Below, in pieces: positions 50,083-63,723 of a stretch of 64,000 bases of DNA. The stretch is from contig JABVXV010000085.1 in NCBI GenBank assembly GCA_013365325.1, forward strand, positions 1 through 64,000, read 5' to 3'. The notes under the pieces were generated by a model that worked only from the letters and a program-made list of their open reading frames with translations, ran no database searches and was not told where the DNA came from. A program made the position numbers and the translations under genes. How positions within the stretch are numbered: position 1 is the stretch's first letter; each line of letters starts with the position of its first letter. The DNA comes from Dipetalonema caudispina (taxonomy: Eukaryota > Nematoda > Chromadorea > Rhabditida > Onchocercidae).

Positions 50083-53000
50083 AAACCTTCGAAAAGCTCA
50101 TCAATCTCTTCTTCACCTGATTCTCTTTGCCCAATCAGTTTTTCCAATGCCTTCGAACGCCTAAATCGACACTATATTTAATTAATCTATTGTAATAATT
50201 AATTTTAGACCACATATTTCAACGATATCTAAACCTAATCATAGTGTGGGAATAACGAAATAGCAGTAAAAAGGTCCAATACAAAAAAGTTCTTTATTCG
50301 CTGATTTGGATAATAAACAGAAGACTTTCTAATGTCCTACAAGGGTCACCACAACGTACTTACCAAGAGCTGAAATAAGTCTCTCTTAAACTACATTATT
50401 CCTCTACATGATAATAAGTACAAATAGCCGGAGATGGCTGATTGCAAACAAGAAATTCAAAACTGAAATTTCAAAACGTGCTACAAGCAATGAAAGTAAT
50501 TATTCAATTCTTTACGAACTTCCTTCTTGGTGGTGGTTCGTAGTGTATGCTCTCGTATTGTAATTGTTTGATAATTTTTGCTCTCGTGTATTTCTCCGTT
50601 AGATTACTACGAATAAAATTGACCAAATCATCTAAAAAAGTAATGAGGTGGTACTGGAAAAAACCAGCATTTCTCGACGTTACGAAATAATATCAACGGC
50701 GGACATTATATGATTCTGGTGTATAAAAAATATGTAATATTTAGGAGCACTTCGTAATCCACTAAGCATGTTCATATATTGATTAATTTCAAACATTTTC
50801 CGCATTGTGATGTTCAGCTACACTTTAACTTAATAACTCCGTAAAATTGAACAGTGCTTTGGAACTTCCACAACTATACTATCCTTCCACTTATACCACA
50901 GAAAAGGTTAAGAAAAGTAAATAACAGTTTGTTTAGATTTTATACATTACTACTTTCAGAGGTGTGCTAAGCTGTGAACAAATACAACTGTTTATAATCC
51001 TTTTCAGATATCAGTAATCCGTACCTTGTCGGGAAGAAGGCGTTTTTGAATTGAATTTTTCGATAAGATTATGCATTTGACTGACGATTTCTGGTGTAAA
51101 AACTGATGACTTAATTCCTCTCTCCACATCTCTACAAAAAAGAACGCTTAAGAAGCGCTGCATACTTTATTTAAAATTTGTTCCAGTTAATTACTTGAAT
51201 TTTTTCTAGAAATATTTTAAGAAGAGCTTTAAGCTTTACTGAGACAACATATTATAAGTGACTTGGTAGTTTTATTACTTTATCTAGTTATGTAAATCCT
51301 AATTCAGGAAGTTCAAAAGAGACAAAGAGCTATGGTGAATTGACTCAATTTTTCATAAAAACAGACAAATCTCTTTACCTCCTAGTAGCCCTAGCACCAA
51401 ATGTGTTTAACCCAAGCATCTTCATTTGTCGAATAATTTGTCGACGTGTTCGAGGCCGCGACAAACCCTGATCGATGTATTCAACGATATCAACACCTGA
51501 AACTCAGAATTTTCATCAAATCTATGTATTTTGTAAAAGATTGGCTTAAGAAACTGAGAAGAAAAAAACTTTTCTTTTTTTACCTTCAGGTTTTTCTTCA
51601 AATAATAAATACTCTTCATAAAGAGCCCTTAATTCGTTATCCAACTCTTCAGGCCATAATATTTCTTTGCCTTTACTGCCATCTTGCTTAATTCTGAAAT
51701 CAAGTATTTTCAGTCCTGTTAGCACATAATGTGAAAATTTCTAATGAAGAGCAGAACCAGTAATAACCAGTACATGTGTACCTATTCATTCAATACTTAC
51801 TCGAATGTTCCATATCCATTAGCAATTTCGTAACATTCTTTGGGGCCTTTCCAGAACAACAGTTCCGGAATCAACTTGGATCCAATTTTTCGGTAATCAA
51901 CATAAAACCGTCGTAATACATGATATCCGAATTGGTATATTTCAAAATACTGGCTTTTCTTGATCTCGTTTATTGATTGATTCTTGAAACGCAGAGCAAG
52001 TCGCTTGAAGATTACAAAAAGGGAAAGCTATAATTAAGAAACATTATCTAATGTTTAGAATGTCTGCAAAGATTTAACAAAGTTGAAATCAAATAAAAAT
52101 TGTTTCATGTTTCAGATTAACTAAACAACAACAAAAAATAACCTGGTATAAACGTGGAGCCATTTTCAAATCAAAAGCTACACGATGTAGAAGCTTTAAG
52201 ACTGCCTTATTTACCTCTACTGTATTAGATTCGAAATCGGCCAGAAGAAAGATATACCTGCAAAGTAATTTTAAAATGGTCATAGTAAGCCATGCGAGAC
52301 TGTCTCAAAAAATTTCCACCAGAAACTTAGAAATACAGTGGTGTCATGTTGATCAGCAAATGCATAAATTACCACTTCAGAACATCCACTCGTGCGAATT
52401 TTGAGATGTAACTATCGAAATGAAAGTCGATTTCTTTCTCGACCACGCTTGTTTCAACATCGGACTCATCACTTCCTTCCTCATACTCTTTATCGAATTC
52501 ATCAAATTCGTCACTGAACAAGGTATCGTTTCTTGTATCAACATCTGGCTCCGATCCATACACTTCTAGTCGACACTTCTCCCAATTTGCTTCAACCTGT
52601 TCGTTTTTCAGACTTTATTTTAATTTAAATTTGAGTTTCCGATTTTTATTACGTTTGGAAACAAAAAGCAAAATCGAGCATTTCGGAAATTTTTAAAAAG
52701 GGATTCAAATCCCATTGTCCTGATTCTGTTCTTGCCTTTCAGTTTGGACCGCAAATTTATTTAATCTTACGACGAAATTTAAATCCTGCTCAAGTAAAGT
52801 AATTGAGTGTAAGTAGTCAAATAACCAAAAACTGCTAATTCAGCCCTTAACTTTTAGATTCCGGTATCACTAATGTTGAACTGTATTCCAAACACAGCCA
52901 CTCCATTTTTTCTTTTCGCTAAACGGTTTGCTTTTCCTTCATCATCCGTCTCTTCCCTCCACACTACATATTCCCAGGATTAAAACTAGAGCAGTCTTTT

Positions 53001-56000
53001 CACATTAAAAGAATTTGTAGCACTCAAAAATGAATAGTTAAAAATGACAGAATATTTTATAGCCATCTTAACCTATATCTAAGAAGAATAAACCAATAGC
53101 TGTTTTAACTTGCAGAAACTGATAACAATAAAAAGTGATTAACAAAAAATGAAAAGAAAAAATTAGGAAAAAGAGAATAAAAGAGATAAGCAAGATGAAA
53201 AAGAAAATGACTTCTTTAAGATCCACAAAATATACAGCACGTAATTCGAGGAACTCATCTTCAGTTGCCATGTCCTTTGTTCCAAATACATCATCTGCTG
53301 GCCATAAATCACGCGCTGCTCGATATATACCGACCGCATCGGCTATACGCCTGTGACGAAGTGCCCGTTGTACCATAAGCATTGCAAACTGCCTGGAAAC
53401 AAACTTCTGCAAATGAGAGCATTTAAATCATTGAAATTCTCATGAAATCTTAGCTGCAATTAATTGCTTTAAAGGAAAGGAAAGTAAGACTAAAAGTTAT
53501 GAAAGAATGCCGGAAGTAATAGCACAAGGAATAGAAACAGTAAAAAAAGTAAACAAATAAGTTAACAAGTACTGATGAATTCGATCTTCGACATTCAGAA
53601 GCACATCAATGGCACTAATATCGACGGTTGGTTCAATATAACCAAATATAACATCCGACAGTTCTTCACAAATATCATCCCATAAATTCCAGTCTGGTTC
53701 TTTGGATTCCTGTACAGTACTTTCTGAAAGAAATCGAGTGATTTATATGTAAGAAAAACAATGATCTGAAAAAACACGAATGAATAACTTTAGGACAATT
53801 CAGACTTCTGAGAAAATAAAATTCTTCTAAAATGTCAATGAGGAACATCTACCTAGCTTTTCTTTCTTTTTTGATTTCCGTCGCCGCATCTTTTGACGTT
53901 TAACTACCGTCGACAGCATTCCCTTCTTGGAAAACTTCTCAATCAAACTAATGTATGCGTGGTTTGCAAGTACAATATTTTGCAAGAAAGTTTTCGAGAA
54001 TACACCGGGCTGCAAGCATATAATTTTTGAAAGGATTGCAATTGATCACAGAATGGTCTAACCAATACAATTATAGAATAATTCCTTTAACATTCAAGCG
54101 TACATGTAACTCACATAGAAGAATTCAACATAACCGTGAAATGAAAACCAAAGCAGCTCAAAATAAGGAATGGGAGAAAATGCCCCATTACATGGATGTG
54201 TGGAACATTGCAAGCAACAACGTAGTATGTTTAAGTAATAATTTCTTAAAATTCAAAAACTTTGAACTCAAAGTAAAAATTTGTTCGTAACAGGAGAATA
54301 TATTTTGCATTTAAATTTAACTAACCATAAATCTGCGAATAACACAATTTGATAAGTCTCTGTATTCTTCAACTTTTAGTATATGCGAACAAGCTGATTC
54401 TACTTCTCGCTTCCATTCCTCGTTTCCAGATTTCAGGATTGATGTCAACCTAAAATGATAAAAGAGCTAATAAGTGGATTAAAAAACTGGAAATTTTTTG
54501 AAGGAAGTTAAAAACAAATAAAATTAAGGGGAAAAACATACATAAGTAACAGCTCCTTGTAAGCAGCTAAGGCGTACTGTGCACGTAAGCCATGAATACG
54601 GCTCTCTTTTCGCTCAATTCTTGCCCTTTCTAGATAATTGTCCAATTGAGTTTGAACATGATGGAACGCTTCTATACTGAGTGAAGCTTTTATCTGAACT
54701 GATCACATAGTACCTTATTTAGGTTATGAATTCAAGCTACGACTTGCGTGGCTTGTACTGATTTCTAATTCTTTTTCATTAGCTTCATAGCTTTCTGAAC
54801 AAAAAAGAGAGAAAAAAAACTTTTTAGCATCCTAGAATGCATGCGAATGTTTAATGGAATGTGTAGTGAGAATTAAAATTTGACACCTACGTTATTCATT
54901 ATCAAACAACAGTTATTATTCACAATTATTATACACTTACATATTCAGGAGTTAATTCAGCCAAACGACAGAATTCCAATGAGAATTGCATTAAAATAAA
55001 ATAATGTATATCAGCTTTGTCTTGTCCCAAAGTTCGTTTCCCAGAAAAGGCCTAGAATGACTTCTGTTAAATGAAGCATTTTTTGTTTTCGCTCATATCT
55101 CTCCAACGGCTATCAAGACTACCAATATTAATCGAATTATGATATTCTTAAAATAAGGAAAAACCGCAATCTAAGTTATATACGTCATTTATATGAAGAT
55201 ATTCGAATTTCGCGCTATCTTTTACATATAAATCAACTTACACTATCTTTGCATCCAAACATCAATCGACAATAAGACTTTTGTAACATTTCTAAGCAAA
55301 ACGATCGTAAAGCTACACGCACGTTGAGAACCGAAATATGCTTGCTAGTTTCAGTGTCAAATGGCCGCCGGTTTTTCGGAACTCGATGCTGAATCTTCCG
55401 CTTATTTAAATGATCGATTTCACTGCAGTTCTTTATTACTCTGAAAAATTTCTCAATACATTATTTTTCTTTACGTTTGCAACTGAACTCTAATCTCCTT
55501 AAAGCGAATCGCCATAGTCGTCACCTAAACTTTGCCCCCTTTTTAATCCTACAACTAATCGATGATCAACACCTACATGCTAATACCGTAACTTCCAAAA
55601 AATACGTTAAACACAGCTTTTCTTGCTTTTATCGCCAAAAAACTGGTCTTAGTCTACTTACTATATATTGTTAACATGAAATTGAATTTTAAAAAAATTA
55701 CAGATAGTTTTAGTATGGAAAATGAAGGAATACCCTAACACGCAAACTTGAACAAAAAATTAACTCGAAATTCTACATAATTTCCTTGTTCATCGCTTTC
55801 CTTCAATTGATTTTGATAAAACAGAAGTCAAAAACAGAACTTGTTGACAACCATATCGTTATCCTTATTAATGGCTTTCAATCCTTTCAAAATGTACGAT
55901 CCAGCAAAAGCGGTATGCCTGCTTGACATATATCGACGTTTATTCAGTTGTTTTTCAGTTTCCTGTTCAACAACCTTTCGCATTTCAATCTCTTGTCTCT

Positions 56001-57956
56001 CCTTTTCTTCTGCAGTGCGAATACTTCCAGCTTGCACAACATACTTTGCCTCCTGAATAATCAATTCATATTATTTAGTAAAAAGAGTAGGAAAAAAAAA
56101 ACATAATGTCTAGCAAAACTTACGTGTTCTTTCAGCAACATCGCAAAAATTTCCAAAATCCACATGTGGAAATCACGTTCTGCTGAATTTTCGGATATTT
56201 CAATAAGCAACTTTCCAAAACCACTTTCCAGAAAGGCCAGAACTAATTGGTCATGACTATTCATATCTTGTGGTGAACGCTGCAACGATATATTGGTATA
56301 TAATTCAGATAATTCCACAAAAAAAAAAAACTAATCCAAATGGGGGAATAAAACGGGCTGGAATAAAGTCCTTTTGTCTTACCTCCTTATCCAAATCGGT
56401 ATCACCAATAGCAAGAACATAGCGAGATAAAGCAAAGATTCTTTCGACCAAAAGCTTCGTTTCTTCATCTCTATCTAACCATTCCTAAAAAGAAATATTT
56501 GGAAAAAAATGCTTTTATTTCAACTTCTAAATATAATATACGAATTGATGTTAAGCAATCAATGAACACTCATTTCTTTGTTTTCATTCAAATTAAGTTC
56601 GAGACTAAGAAAAGATGGGATTACGGTGCTGAATTGAAATCATTAAAATCAAACTAATTAGTTAAATGAATCTTTATTCTGTTTATGTGGTTAAGAATGT
56701 CTACATTTTTGATCTAAAGACATCTCTATAACCCTAATATTGCTCTTCTTACAAGCTTCGATTATTGAAACATTCTAGCCCATTCGTGATAATAGTTCAA
56801 ATCATATCTAGAAGTGAAATTCTATACATACTTGAGCAAAATAGGTCGCAGTCTTTCTTTCAAAGATTTTGAACAATTGAACATCACCGAAAGCTTCTTT
56901 GGAATTCCTGAGATTTTTCTCAATCTGTAATACAAGTGACATTTTCAGTGTCAAAGCAAACAACATATAACAAAGAATGGTTAACTCTAAAATTAATGAA
57001 GAATCATCTTGAGTTAAAACCAAGAGTTAAAACCAAAAATAGCTTTACTTCTTGATAGACCAGCCAAGTTTCCTTATCTTCTGGATGTCGTCCACCAAAC
57101 ATTAATGCAACTGGTTGGCATAAATTTATTGTAAGCCTGAAATATATGTAAATAACAGTGGAACTAATTACGACATTACTAACAAATCCACCACTTGCAC
57201 GAACAAAGCCTAAACCAGCTTAATAACCGGTAAAATATTCTTAACTAACTGAAGCATGTACGATATGATTGTTAGTCTTATCGCACTCTGACATTATCAA
57301 ACCAATGGTTTTAAACTTATTATAAGAAAGATCAAAGTCGAATTCAAGCAAGCAGAACTATCTTTTTCGAAATAAGTATTAGTCTGAGATATGTAATATA
57401 ATAAAGAAAAACCATTAGCTTGATTGACCAATTAAAGCTAGAGCAAAGTTTCAGATACTTCAACTGTTTATGGTATATAAAGAAATATATCTCTTTCGAA
57501 TTTGAATTAATTAATCACTGAATTTTTACTATGGAAAAAAAAAGGATAAATACCTTAAAGCAATGTCGAATAAATTATCAGGCGTAGTTGGTGATTTCAT
57601 GATCGGAATTAGATCATATCGAACAATATTCCTCTCACCACAAACACGTCGTGCCACCGCCATAGCCGAATCATTCCGTAAGAATCGTATCAAATCACGT
57701 ATACTTTCTAATGAAATTCAAATTAATTTGAAATAAAATTCTTGTGAAAATTTCCATTTTTGAAACTTTCACTGTAAAATTTATAATTATTCTGTTTGAT
57801 GAAATCTAATGAGAAAAAATTAGTGGAAAGATAAAAATTCAAAAGAAAAAAAATTATTTTTTCAAGAATAATACCAAAGCAGTCTGGTTCCGGATAATAA
57901 ATGCCATCTTCCAGAAAACCCAACGCATTGATTGTTGCTTGAATGATTCGTTCCAT
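48889..57956 (-). CDS. tim-1: Timeless replication-fork protection protein
   Basis: Timeless with Tipin stabilises stalled forks, links checkpoint signalling and supports sister-chromatid cohesion. Exons 5' to 3': 57956-57875, 57707-57554, 57136-57049, 56924-56832, 56484-56383, 56279-56124, 56052-55841, 55440-55242, 55051-54941, 54693-54542, 54449-54326, 54009-53853, 53723-53573, 53392-53236, 52596-52373, 52257-52143, 52027-51801, 51693-51584, 51496-51379, 51131-51025, 50631-50520, 50160-50087, 49982-49947, 49809-49766, 49313-49167 (stop); every junction is in phase (1083 aa). Alternatively the last exon splices at 49182 to 49008-48889 (1118 aa). Family landmarks: ALGFLEDGIYYPEPDCFES near the start, ESIRDLIRFLRND, FAGSYILKGLKAI, ARDLWPADDVFGTKDM, HRVAFDLKMAPRLYQ, ELLFWKGPKECYEIANGYGT. 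The tail is acidic and basic, with a KKTRKKR nuclear-localisation-like motif in the long form. An AATAAA overlaps the long-form stop. Confidence 0.95.
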
Positions 57957-59897
57957 TGAGAAAAATGTTTGAACATTTAACAAAACTTTCTAAAGTATAT
58001 GTTATTATGTTAAGTAAAATATTATCAAAATCTTATCATTGATATCTTAACAGTAACTCAAATTATCGACAGCTATCAGTATCATCAGTAATTAAAAATA
58101 CCATCAGTTCCATTAGTTTCAACGATAACAGATAGATAATCTAAATTATTGAAATTTCAAATTTTGACTATTCCGCCACAATTAATGATAGAGACAACTA
58201 CGACAGTGTGGGAGTGACAGAAAGAGATATCTGCCTGCTGTATGTATAATGTGGGGGAAAAATTCACAAAATTTCAACAAATCGTTTTTTTTTTTTAAAA
58301 AAAAAAAAAATCTCAACAAATTCTTCATTTTAAAATTTCATAAATTCAACAATTTTTTTTTTCTTTTTTTTTAATTCAAATGAATGTCAGATATGATCGT
58401 ACTGTTAGGTATGATCGATCAGAATACTTGTATGCAAGATTCCTTTGTCATTTGTAATTTCAATTATAACGAAATTTTAACTCTCAACATATTATGAAAT
58501 TTCCATTGGAATTTCTGAAAATTTCTATTCGAATTATCATTATAATCTTTAACTATTATAGTATGTTCCAATTTTAACCATAAAAAATTTTAATGTAATG
58601 TATTGAATTTTCAATATTAATTGAAATTTTTATTCGGATTGTTAGAATTTAAATTCCTATTGTCGAAATTTCAATTTAAATTTTTGAAGTTTGAGTTTTA
58701 ATTAATAAAATTTCAGTCCAACTATTATTTTTTTATTCTTTCAGTAAATTCAATTTATCCAACTTCTGACAGACAATACCCCAAGCAAATCAAGAAATCA
58801 ATAACTGCTAATCGATATTGAAATCAAATGAAATACGATGAAGAAATTTGGGATTTTTTTCAAATCTGAAATTTTAATCAATTATCTTTTCTCTTCCTCT
58901 CATTTGATCTTTTACTGTTTAGCTTGAAATTACTTTTTTTTTTTTCTATTCTTTCAAGAAATTTTCCCTTCCTATATTAATTATTATGTCTGTGTTTTTT
59001 TTTTTTTTTTGTATTATATATCTTTAAACTTTTTTTTTTTCGATTAAATAATTCTCATCTTTTGACCTTTAATAATTTCCATCATATATTATGTCAGATA
59101 ATAATGAGTAATATAAGTTAAAATTATGGTAATTTAAAAAGCAGAAGAGTGATAAAAAATTAACCTAAATAATTGGTATAAGTGACAGCATGAACAATTT
59201 GACATCTTTGTCTAATTAGGTATATTTCATGATTAACAGTTCAATTTTAATAGATAAATTTTAAAGATTTATTTCAGTGCCATTTGATGAGATAAATGTG
59301 ACAATGATATGTTACAGAATCATTTGAAAATATCGATATATAATGCTATTCAATATAGAATTAAATTCGAATATATCTATGCTAAGGATGATTAATTTAA
59401 TTTATTGATAACATTCTCTGTAAAATTAATTATCACAATTTATTAATTCCCAATGTTTGGTGGTATCCTTGAATGACGAGTAAAAAGAAGAAGAAGAAGA
59501 ATTAATATTGAATTAAAAGATTAAATTTTTAGATGTAGAAGAAATTAAATTTGTCAAAATTTTTTAATCTCGAATAAATTGATCATAATTTGTTATTGTT
59601 TGGATTATTCTGATCCGTGTTTTTGTTTTTATTCCGATTTTTATATTTTCAACCAGCAAACAAAAATTATAGGTAGTTTTAATAATGAAAGTATATTTTT
59701 AAAGAAATGAAATTTATTTATAATTTAGATTATTTACCTTTGAGTTGTTCGTTGATTGCATAAATTATACAACTAATTTAATACAAATAATATTATCGAA
59801 ATTAATCATTACATTACATTACAACACTTTAAATTTATCATTTAAAAAAAAAGAAAAAAAAAAAGTGATTTCTTGTAGCAAACAAATGATAGGATAG
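57957..59897. other. No gene seen; region 5' of tim-1
   Basis: AT-rich with T-runs (about 58285-58310, 58354-58372, 58997-59011) and an AAG repeat near 59485. A CTTTAG acceptor-like site near 57993 could add a spliced leader to tim-1. It holds the tim-1 5' region and the 3' UTR of the PAN-domain gene; no coding region was recognised. Confidence 0.5.
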
Positions 59898-61349
59898 TTA
59901 TAAGTGAGGAATATAATTAAAAAATGATGTATAACATGCAGCACCTTGTGCTGGTACCACATTTATCACTGTACCCAAAATTTCACACATAAATTCGAAT
60001 TCTCCTAATTGGAAAACATTGACAGCAGCACAATTGTAAACTATACATGCTTGTGAGCATTGATCTACATCCTGAAATTAAGGAGAAATGAGTATTTAGG
60101 TACAGGGGTACGTATCATTCAACATATAACAAATATATGATATCATTATATAATGAATAATTTATTAGATGATTATTTTAATAGAAAAAATTTTGGATTT
60201 TCATTTGAAAAGAATTGCAATTAATAATGAAATACCATTTGCAATTGGTGTTTTTTTTTTTTTTCTTACTAATGAAAATATAATTATTTGCATTTTTGTT
60301 ATTATCAACAATAAAAGTCAAAATTATTTGAAATTGATTTGCAAAAATTGAACTCAATTAAGCATGAAAACAAAACCTACTACCTATCACTTAATGAGGA
60401 TTAAGTTTAATAATCGAAATTCGAAAAAAAAAAAAAAATTAGCTTTCATCAAAGTTAATAATTACACTAAAAAGAAAAGGCTTAATAGTTAGGCAAAATA
60501 TTTTGCTCCATACAGCTGCAAGAATTTGAAATGAAATTTGTTGAGATGTAATTTCAAAAGATAAGTCATATTTTATGGAATTTATAATTCTGCTACAACC
60601 TGGAAATCATTTAATCTGATACAAATACTATGATTGATGAATTGTTGCTTTCAACTTATATTTGTGATAAATTAAAAAAAAATAATTTGTAAACTTTACC
60701 AAAACGTTGTAGATTTCATGTACTTTGCCACCTCTACATTCCGAATTTTGAATTAATTGAAATACAACATTACCATAGCTGACAAACGGTGGCAATGCTG
60801 CAATTAAAATTTGTTAGTTCACATCGAACCAATTATCAAATTAATAATGATCATATGTATAAAAACCGGTTACTCAACTGAGAAAAATTTGGGATTGATG
60901 TTGTTTATGGAAGGAAATCCTACCATTTAAAACAGTCTTTCATTTTTTTTTATTTTAGTTTAATATTATATTTGAAAAGATTTTAAAATTGATATCAACT
61001 TCTTTTATCCTTTTTTTACTCATACCTGAAAATGGTAAAATTTTTTTCTAACTGATAAAAAAATATTTCAAGGAAAATTTTTTCACTCATTCCATTCATA
61101 CTTCATGTCCTCTATGACCAACATTATTGAAATAATCGAACTGAAATCTCAACCTGCTACCAAATCTTCTTTTTTTTTTGTAATACATTTAAGCAATAAT
61201 AATAATAATAACTGTAATAATAATAATAATGATAATAATGATAATAATAATAACAATAATGATAATCACTTACGCATGCAAGGTTTTGCAATAAGCGATA
61301 GATGGAAAATGATTGAAATGATGAAAAACTGTCGATAATGGCTTATCAT
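59898..61349 (-). CDS. Small secreted single-PAN/apple-domain protein (115 aa)
   Basis: Three exons with closed phases: 61349-61274, 60797-60700, 60071-59898 (348 nt). The N-terminus MISHYRQFFIISIIFHLSLI is a signal peptide, with KPCMP after it. The rest is one PAN/apple domain of about 60-70 residues: NSECRGG (Cys46), DVDQCSQACIVYNCAAVNVF (Cys63, 67, 72), FMCEIL (Cys87), and a terminal AACYTSFF (Cys104). PAN domains bind proteins or sugars in extracellular proteins, and nematode cuticle and matrix proteins often carry them; here the domain is alone, so its partner is unknown. It lies upstream of tim-1 on the same strand, about 1.9 kb away, too far for a typical nematode operon. The start is the first ATG upstream of the signal sequence. 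Confidence 0.85.
61195..61265. repeat. (AAT)n/(GATAAT)n microsatellite within intron 1 of the PAN gene
   Basis: AAT units with AAC and GAT variants. The plus-strand frame across it is poly-Asn and is not a gene. Confidence 0.9.
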
Positions 61350-63723
61350 GATAACTGTAGTTTACTGTATCAGAAGAGAATACGGTGTTGAAGATACAAC
61401 AAACAGTCTGAGAAGATAAATCCGAAAAAATTGTGCTTTTATGTAATGTCCATGAATGATTGAAATGAGATGCTTTGTATTTATATTAAGCAATAGCTAA
61501 ACGTAAATTTCGTACTTTTGTTATTCAATAGAAAATATATTTATGATAAGGGGAAAAATCGCAAAAACGAAAGAAAAAAGATTTTTTTTTTTTCCTACAA
61601 TTGTCAAAAGAAAAAAAAAAAAAAAATCTTTATGGCACTAAAAAGAACAAAATATATTATTATACAATCGTAATTTTAGATAGGAAAAGAAAAGAAAAAA
61701 TGAGAAAATATAGAATGATAAGAATTTGTCACAGTTTCATTGATATCAGTAATGCTTTTAACTTTAAGCTGATGAATAGTTTTATTTCACATCGTTCTCG
61801 ATTATCATTTTCATAACGTTCATTTTGACGAATAAAAATTTTCTTCGTCAAAAGACACCAATAATATTTCCATTATTTCTTTTTCATTGATATAAAACTT
61901 TTTATGTAATAAAATATTTGTAAGAATGGTTGGTTTCGGCACTGTCTGGTTAGAAATATCTTCCTGACAAAAGATTATTTCCGTACGCTATTCCCGATTA
62001 AAAAAAATATTATTACGAAGTGATAAACTATTATCATCAAATGATAACATGTTATTACTATACTATGATGAAATGTTATCTGAAAACTTTAAAATGCTTC
62101 ATTATATCTTATTTCCTTTTGATAGAAGTAAAATCATTATGATAAAATGCTTTTTTCCTCATCCAGAAATAGAAAACGTTTAAAGATATTTTAAATTAAT
62201 AATTAAGGAATGTTACTATTTGGATTTTGAAATAAAATTGAGTGTTACAAGTTTATTAAGTAATTTTCCTTACATAGAATTCTTGATTTTTTTTTTGATT
62301 ATACATTAGCGATTTTAATTATCTTTTAATAGATAGTAGTGGTACCAGAACTACTATATTTCAGTATCATTCCATATTTCTATATATTGTGACATAAATT
62401 CCAAAGAAATCATGGAATATTCATTGAATTATGCAAATACCCAAAATTTTATTGCGATAATTATGAAAACTACATTAAAAAAAAATTATTATTTCATTAT
62501 TATCAAAATTATTATGTTTTAAAAAGGAAACCTAGCCAAAAGATTTTATGTATGATTCATGATTAAACGAATGATAAGGATTAAGAATTGTCTGTCACAA
62601 GCGGTATGATATTTAATGGTGCAATTATCATAATCATTAACCATAATTATAATTTATATGGTTATTACAATTTATGTTAATGACTAAAAAAGGCAAAATT
62701 AGTGAAGTTAGCATATCCGAAGTTACAAATTTTTTGTAATTATCGAATCAAGTTAGAAAATATGCTCAACAAATTATTAACTTCGTGGAATGTATCATTT
62801 GTATCAATCCCAAAATCAAAAGCAAAATTTAAAATTTGAAAATAGATATTCCAACTAACTACTATTAAGACATTGATAGTTGCATCTTAGTTACAGCAAT
62901 TATTTTGATATAGTCACCAAATTTTAGAATGTTTTATATGTCATAGTACCATACAACAGTGCTATCGGCTTATCAAACCAGTTCTGTTATATAATATCCA
63001 CTTTACGCTCCCACTACAAAATCACTTTTCTGATTATTTAACCGTTATTTCATCTTTTTAAAATGTTGATGCAATGTGTAAAAAGAAAAAAAAAAAAAAC
63101 AAATATTGAAGATAATTATCTAGTTTTTTGTTTTTCAATATTCAATATTGACAACTATTAGATTATTAAAAACATTTAAAAATAATGTTAACATAGCTGC
63201 AATAAATCATCATATCTTATTGATAGAAACATTGAAGAATTCAAAATACATTACATTATATACCCTAAACATTGAATGATCCATGACACCCACAGATATT
63301 AATATCATATATATGAGAAATCGATCAGCAGGATGACTACTTTGACTTTCCATTCCGTTTTCACCAATCATTTATCATTATTTTATGAAACTAAAATGCT
63401 ATGTCATTTATTTTAACTCTTTCAGTTTCGACTCATTTAACTAAAATTGCAAAGAGAATATCATTTTTATTTCATCACTCCAAACATAGCCAAAAGAAAA
63501 GAACAATGGGAAAAGATAACAAAGTATGATTAATAAAATATTAACTTTAAAAACTAAAAACATGGTTATTTGAAAACTCAAACCCATAAATATTTCGATT
63601 CATAATTCGCTAACAGAATTTCGTAACTTCGAGCATTTTTATTGCTGATCAATTTTTTCAAAACCAGAAAATGAATAATTTTTCAAATATAGCAAAGACC
63701 AAAAACTAATCAAATCTTAATCA
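61350..63723. other. No gene seen
   Basis: AT-rich intergenic DNA on both strands. The plus-strand frame at 61601-61816 starts in an A-run and lacks coding character. Confidence 0.5.

Noticed and set aside
61105..61338. Plus-strand poly-Asn ORF
   Set aside because: It overlaps, in antisense, the first exon and intron 1 of the PAN-domain gene and consists of AAT repeats.
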